This document shows positions 39,390-39,656 of a stretch of DNA of 39,656 bases, in pieces (position 1 is the first letter of the stretch; each line of letters begins with the position of its first letter). The stretch comes from Psychrobacter urativorans (lineage in GTDB: Bacteria > Pseudomonadota > Gammaproteobacteria > Pseudomonadales > Moraxellaceae): NCBI RefSeq assembly GCF_904846695.1, contig NZ_CAJHBR010000023.1, positions 1 to 39,656 on the forward strand. Direction: 5' to 3'. Below the pieces are notes generated by a model. The model did no database searches. It had not been told where the DNA came from and saw nothing but the letters and a program-made list of their open reading frames with translations. Position numbers and translations under genes: made by a program.

Positions 39390-39545
39390 ATGGCAATAGC
39401 AGCAAACACTTATATTAGTCATTGGCGCCTGATAGGTAGCCTACTAGTGGGAATGCTTATCGGTTTAATAATATCGATGATTTGGTCTGCTTCTTATAGC
39501 ACTAGCTTTATCATCGGCTGGGATAGTGCTGTAACTATCCCCTAA
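39390..39545 (+). pseudogene. Truncated DUF1345-like membrane protein start
   Basis: An open frame of 51 codons encodes HWRLIGSLLVGMLIGLIISM, then SASYSTSFIIGWDSAVTI, then stop. The first helix followed by a (L/I)GWD segment resembles the N-terminus of DUF1345 inner-membrane proteins, which are normally about 220 residues with six helices. The frame ends just as an IS3-type sequence begins, so the gene looks interrupted by insertion; its remainder may lie to the right of the element, outside this window. The ribosome site is weak (GGA). The family call is tentative because so little is left. Confidence 0.5.
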
Positions 39546-39656
39546 ACTAACACAGCTCAAACGTAGAATTTCTTATAAAATACCCATAAGGAGTTTTGAT
39601 ATGAGCAAACGAATGACTGAGACCCAAATAGTATCAATATTAAAAGAAGCAGAAGC
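39530..39656 (+). mobile_element. Left end of an IS3-family insertion sequence (partial)
   Basis: The element leads into OrfA at 39601 and runs off the window. A possible left terminus is TGTAACTATCCCC at 39530, since IS3-family ends start with TG and many have a C-run, but the exact boundary (anywhere from about 39528 to 39546) cannot be fixed without the right end or target duplication. Confidence 0.6.
39601..39656 (+). CDS. IS3-family transposase OrfA, N-terminal fragment
   Basis: The first 18 codons read MSKRMTETQIVSILKEAE, the start of IS3-family (IS407/IS2-like) OrfA, a Tra8/HTH-8 helix-turn-helix protein usually beginning K-R-x-T-E-x-Q-I-x-x-x-L-K-E-A-E-A. AAGGAG lies 8 nt before the ATG. 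The gene continues beyond the window. Confidence 0.8.
   Translation, partial: MSKRMTETQIVSILKEAE

Overview
The window looks like a chromosomal segment of a Psychrobacter-type gammaproteobacterium (Moraxellaceae). This is inferred from the moderately AT-rich base composition, the mix of gene families, and a haloalkane dehalogenase that closely recalls DpcA of Psychrobacter cryohalolentis. No rRNA, tRNA, CRISPR array or phage module was seen. The only mobile element is the start of an IS3-family insertion sequence at the right edge.

Layout. (1) 1-6160, general accessory genes: a Tsx/OmpK-type outer-membrane channel, the M90 peptidase MtfA, a SotB-type sugar efflux MFS pump, a class I haloalkane dehalogenase, a very lysine-rich protein made of nine 11-residue repeats, and a DUF2164 protein. 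(2) 6161-11362, redox and electrophile-stress genes: a TetR regulator with four copies of a TTGAG..CTCAA palindrome, a FrnE-like DsbA-family oxidoreductase, a siderophore-interacting flavoprotein, then SDR, antibiotic-biosynthesis monooxygenase and NfsB nitroreductase genes ending in a strong terminator. (3) 11549-13339, a NhaP2/CvrA K+/H+ antiporter. (4) 13616-25851, a large guanidino-compound catabolic cluster: divergent LysR regulator (GbuR-like), guanidinobutyrase (GbuA), NCS1 permease, carbon-nitrogen hydrolase, metallo-beta-lactamase-fold hydrolase, 2-ketoarginine decarboxylase (AruI-like), Dld-type 2-hydroxyacid dehydrogenase, YjiH-type transporter and aldehyde dehydrogenase. Together these can be read as 2-hydroxy- or 2-keto-arginine -> 4-guanidinobutanal -> 4-guanidinobutyrate -> GABA + urea. 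(5) 25991-27769, a DMT exporter and a four-repeat COG4705 membrane protein.

(6) 27945-39230, an all-minus-strand envelope redox/metal island. It has two OmpR-type two-component systems, two paralogous tandem-PepSY secreted proteins, a third PepSY-like protein with a His/Asp-rich tail, cytochrome b561, a ferric-reductase-like haem protein, an ApbE flavin transferase, a small membrane protein and a rhodanese. The two tandem-PepSY genes share a nearly identical 44-bp promoter element. Two other transcription units carry hexamer-N5-hexamer sites resembling PmrA/QseB boxes. This suggests one regulon sensing an envelope metal or redox signal.

(7) 39390-39656, a 51-codon remnant that looks like the start of a DUF1345 membrane protein, apparently cut by an IS3-family element whose OrfA begins at 39601.

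The regions most worth following up are the guanidino cluster, which has a hydroxyacid dehydrogenase where a transaminase would be expected, and the two-kinase PepSY/ApbE regulon. All functions are read from sequence alone; no database search was run.
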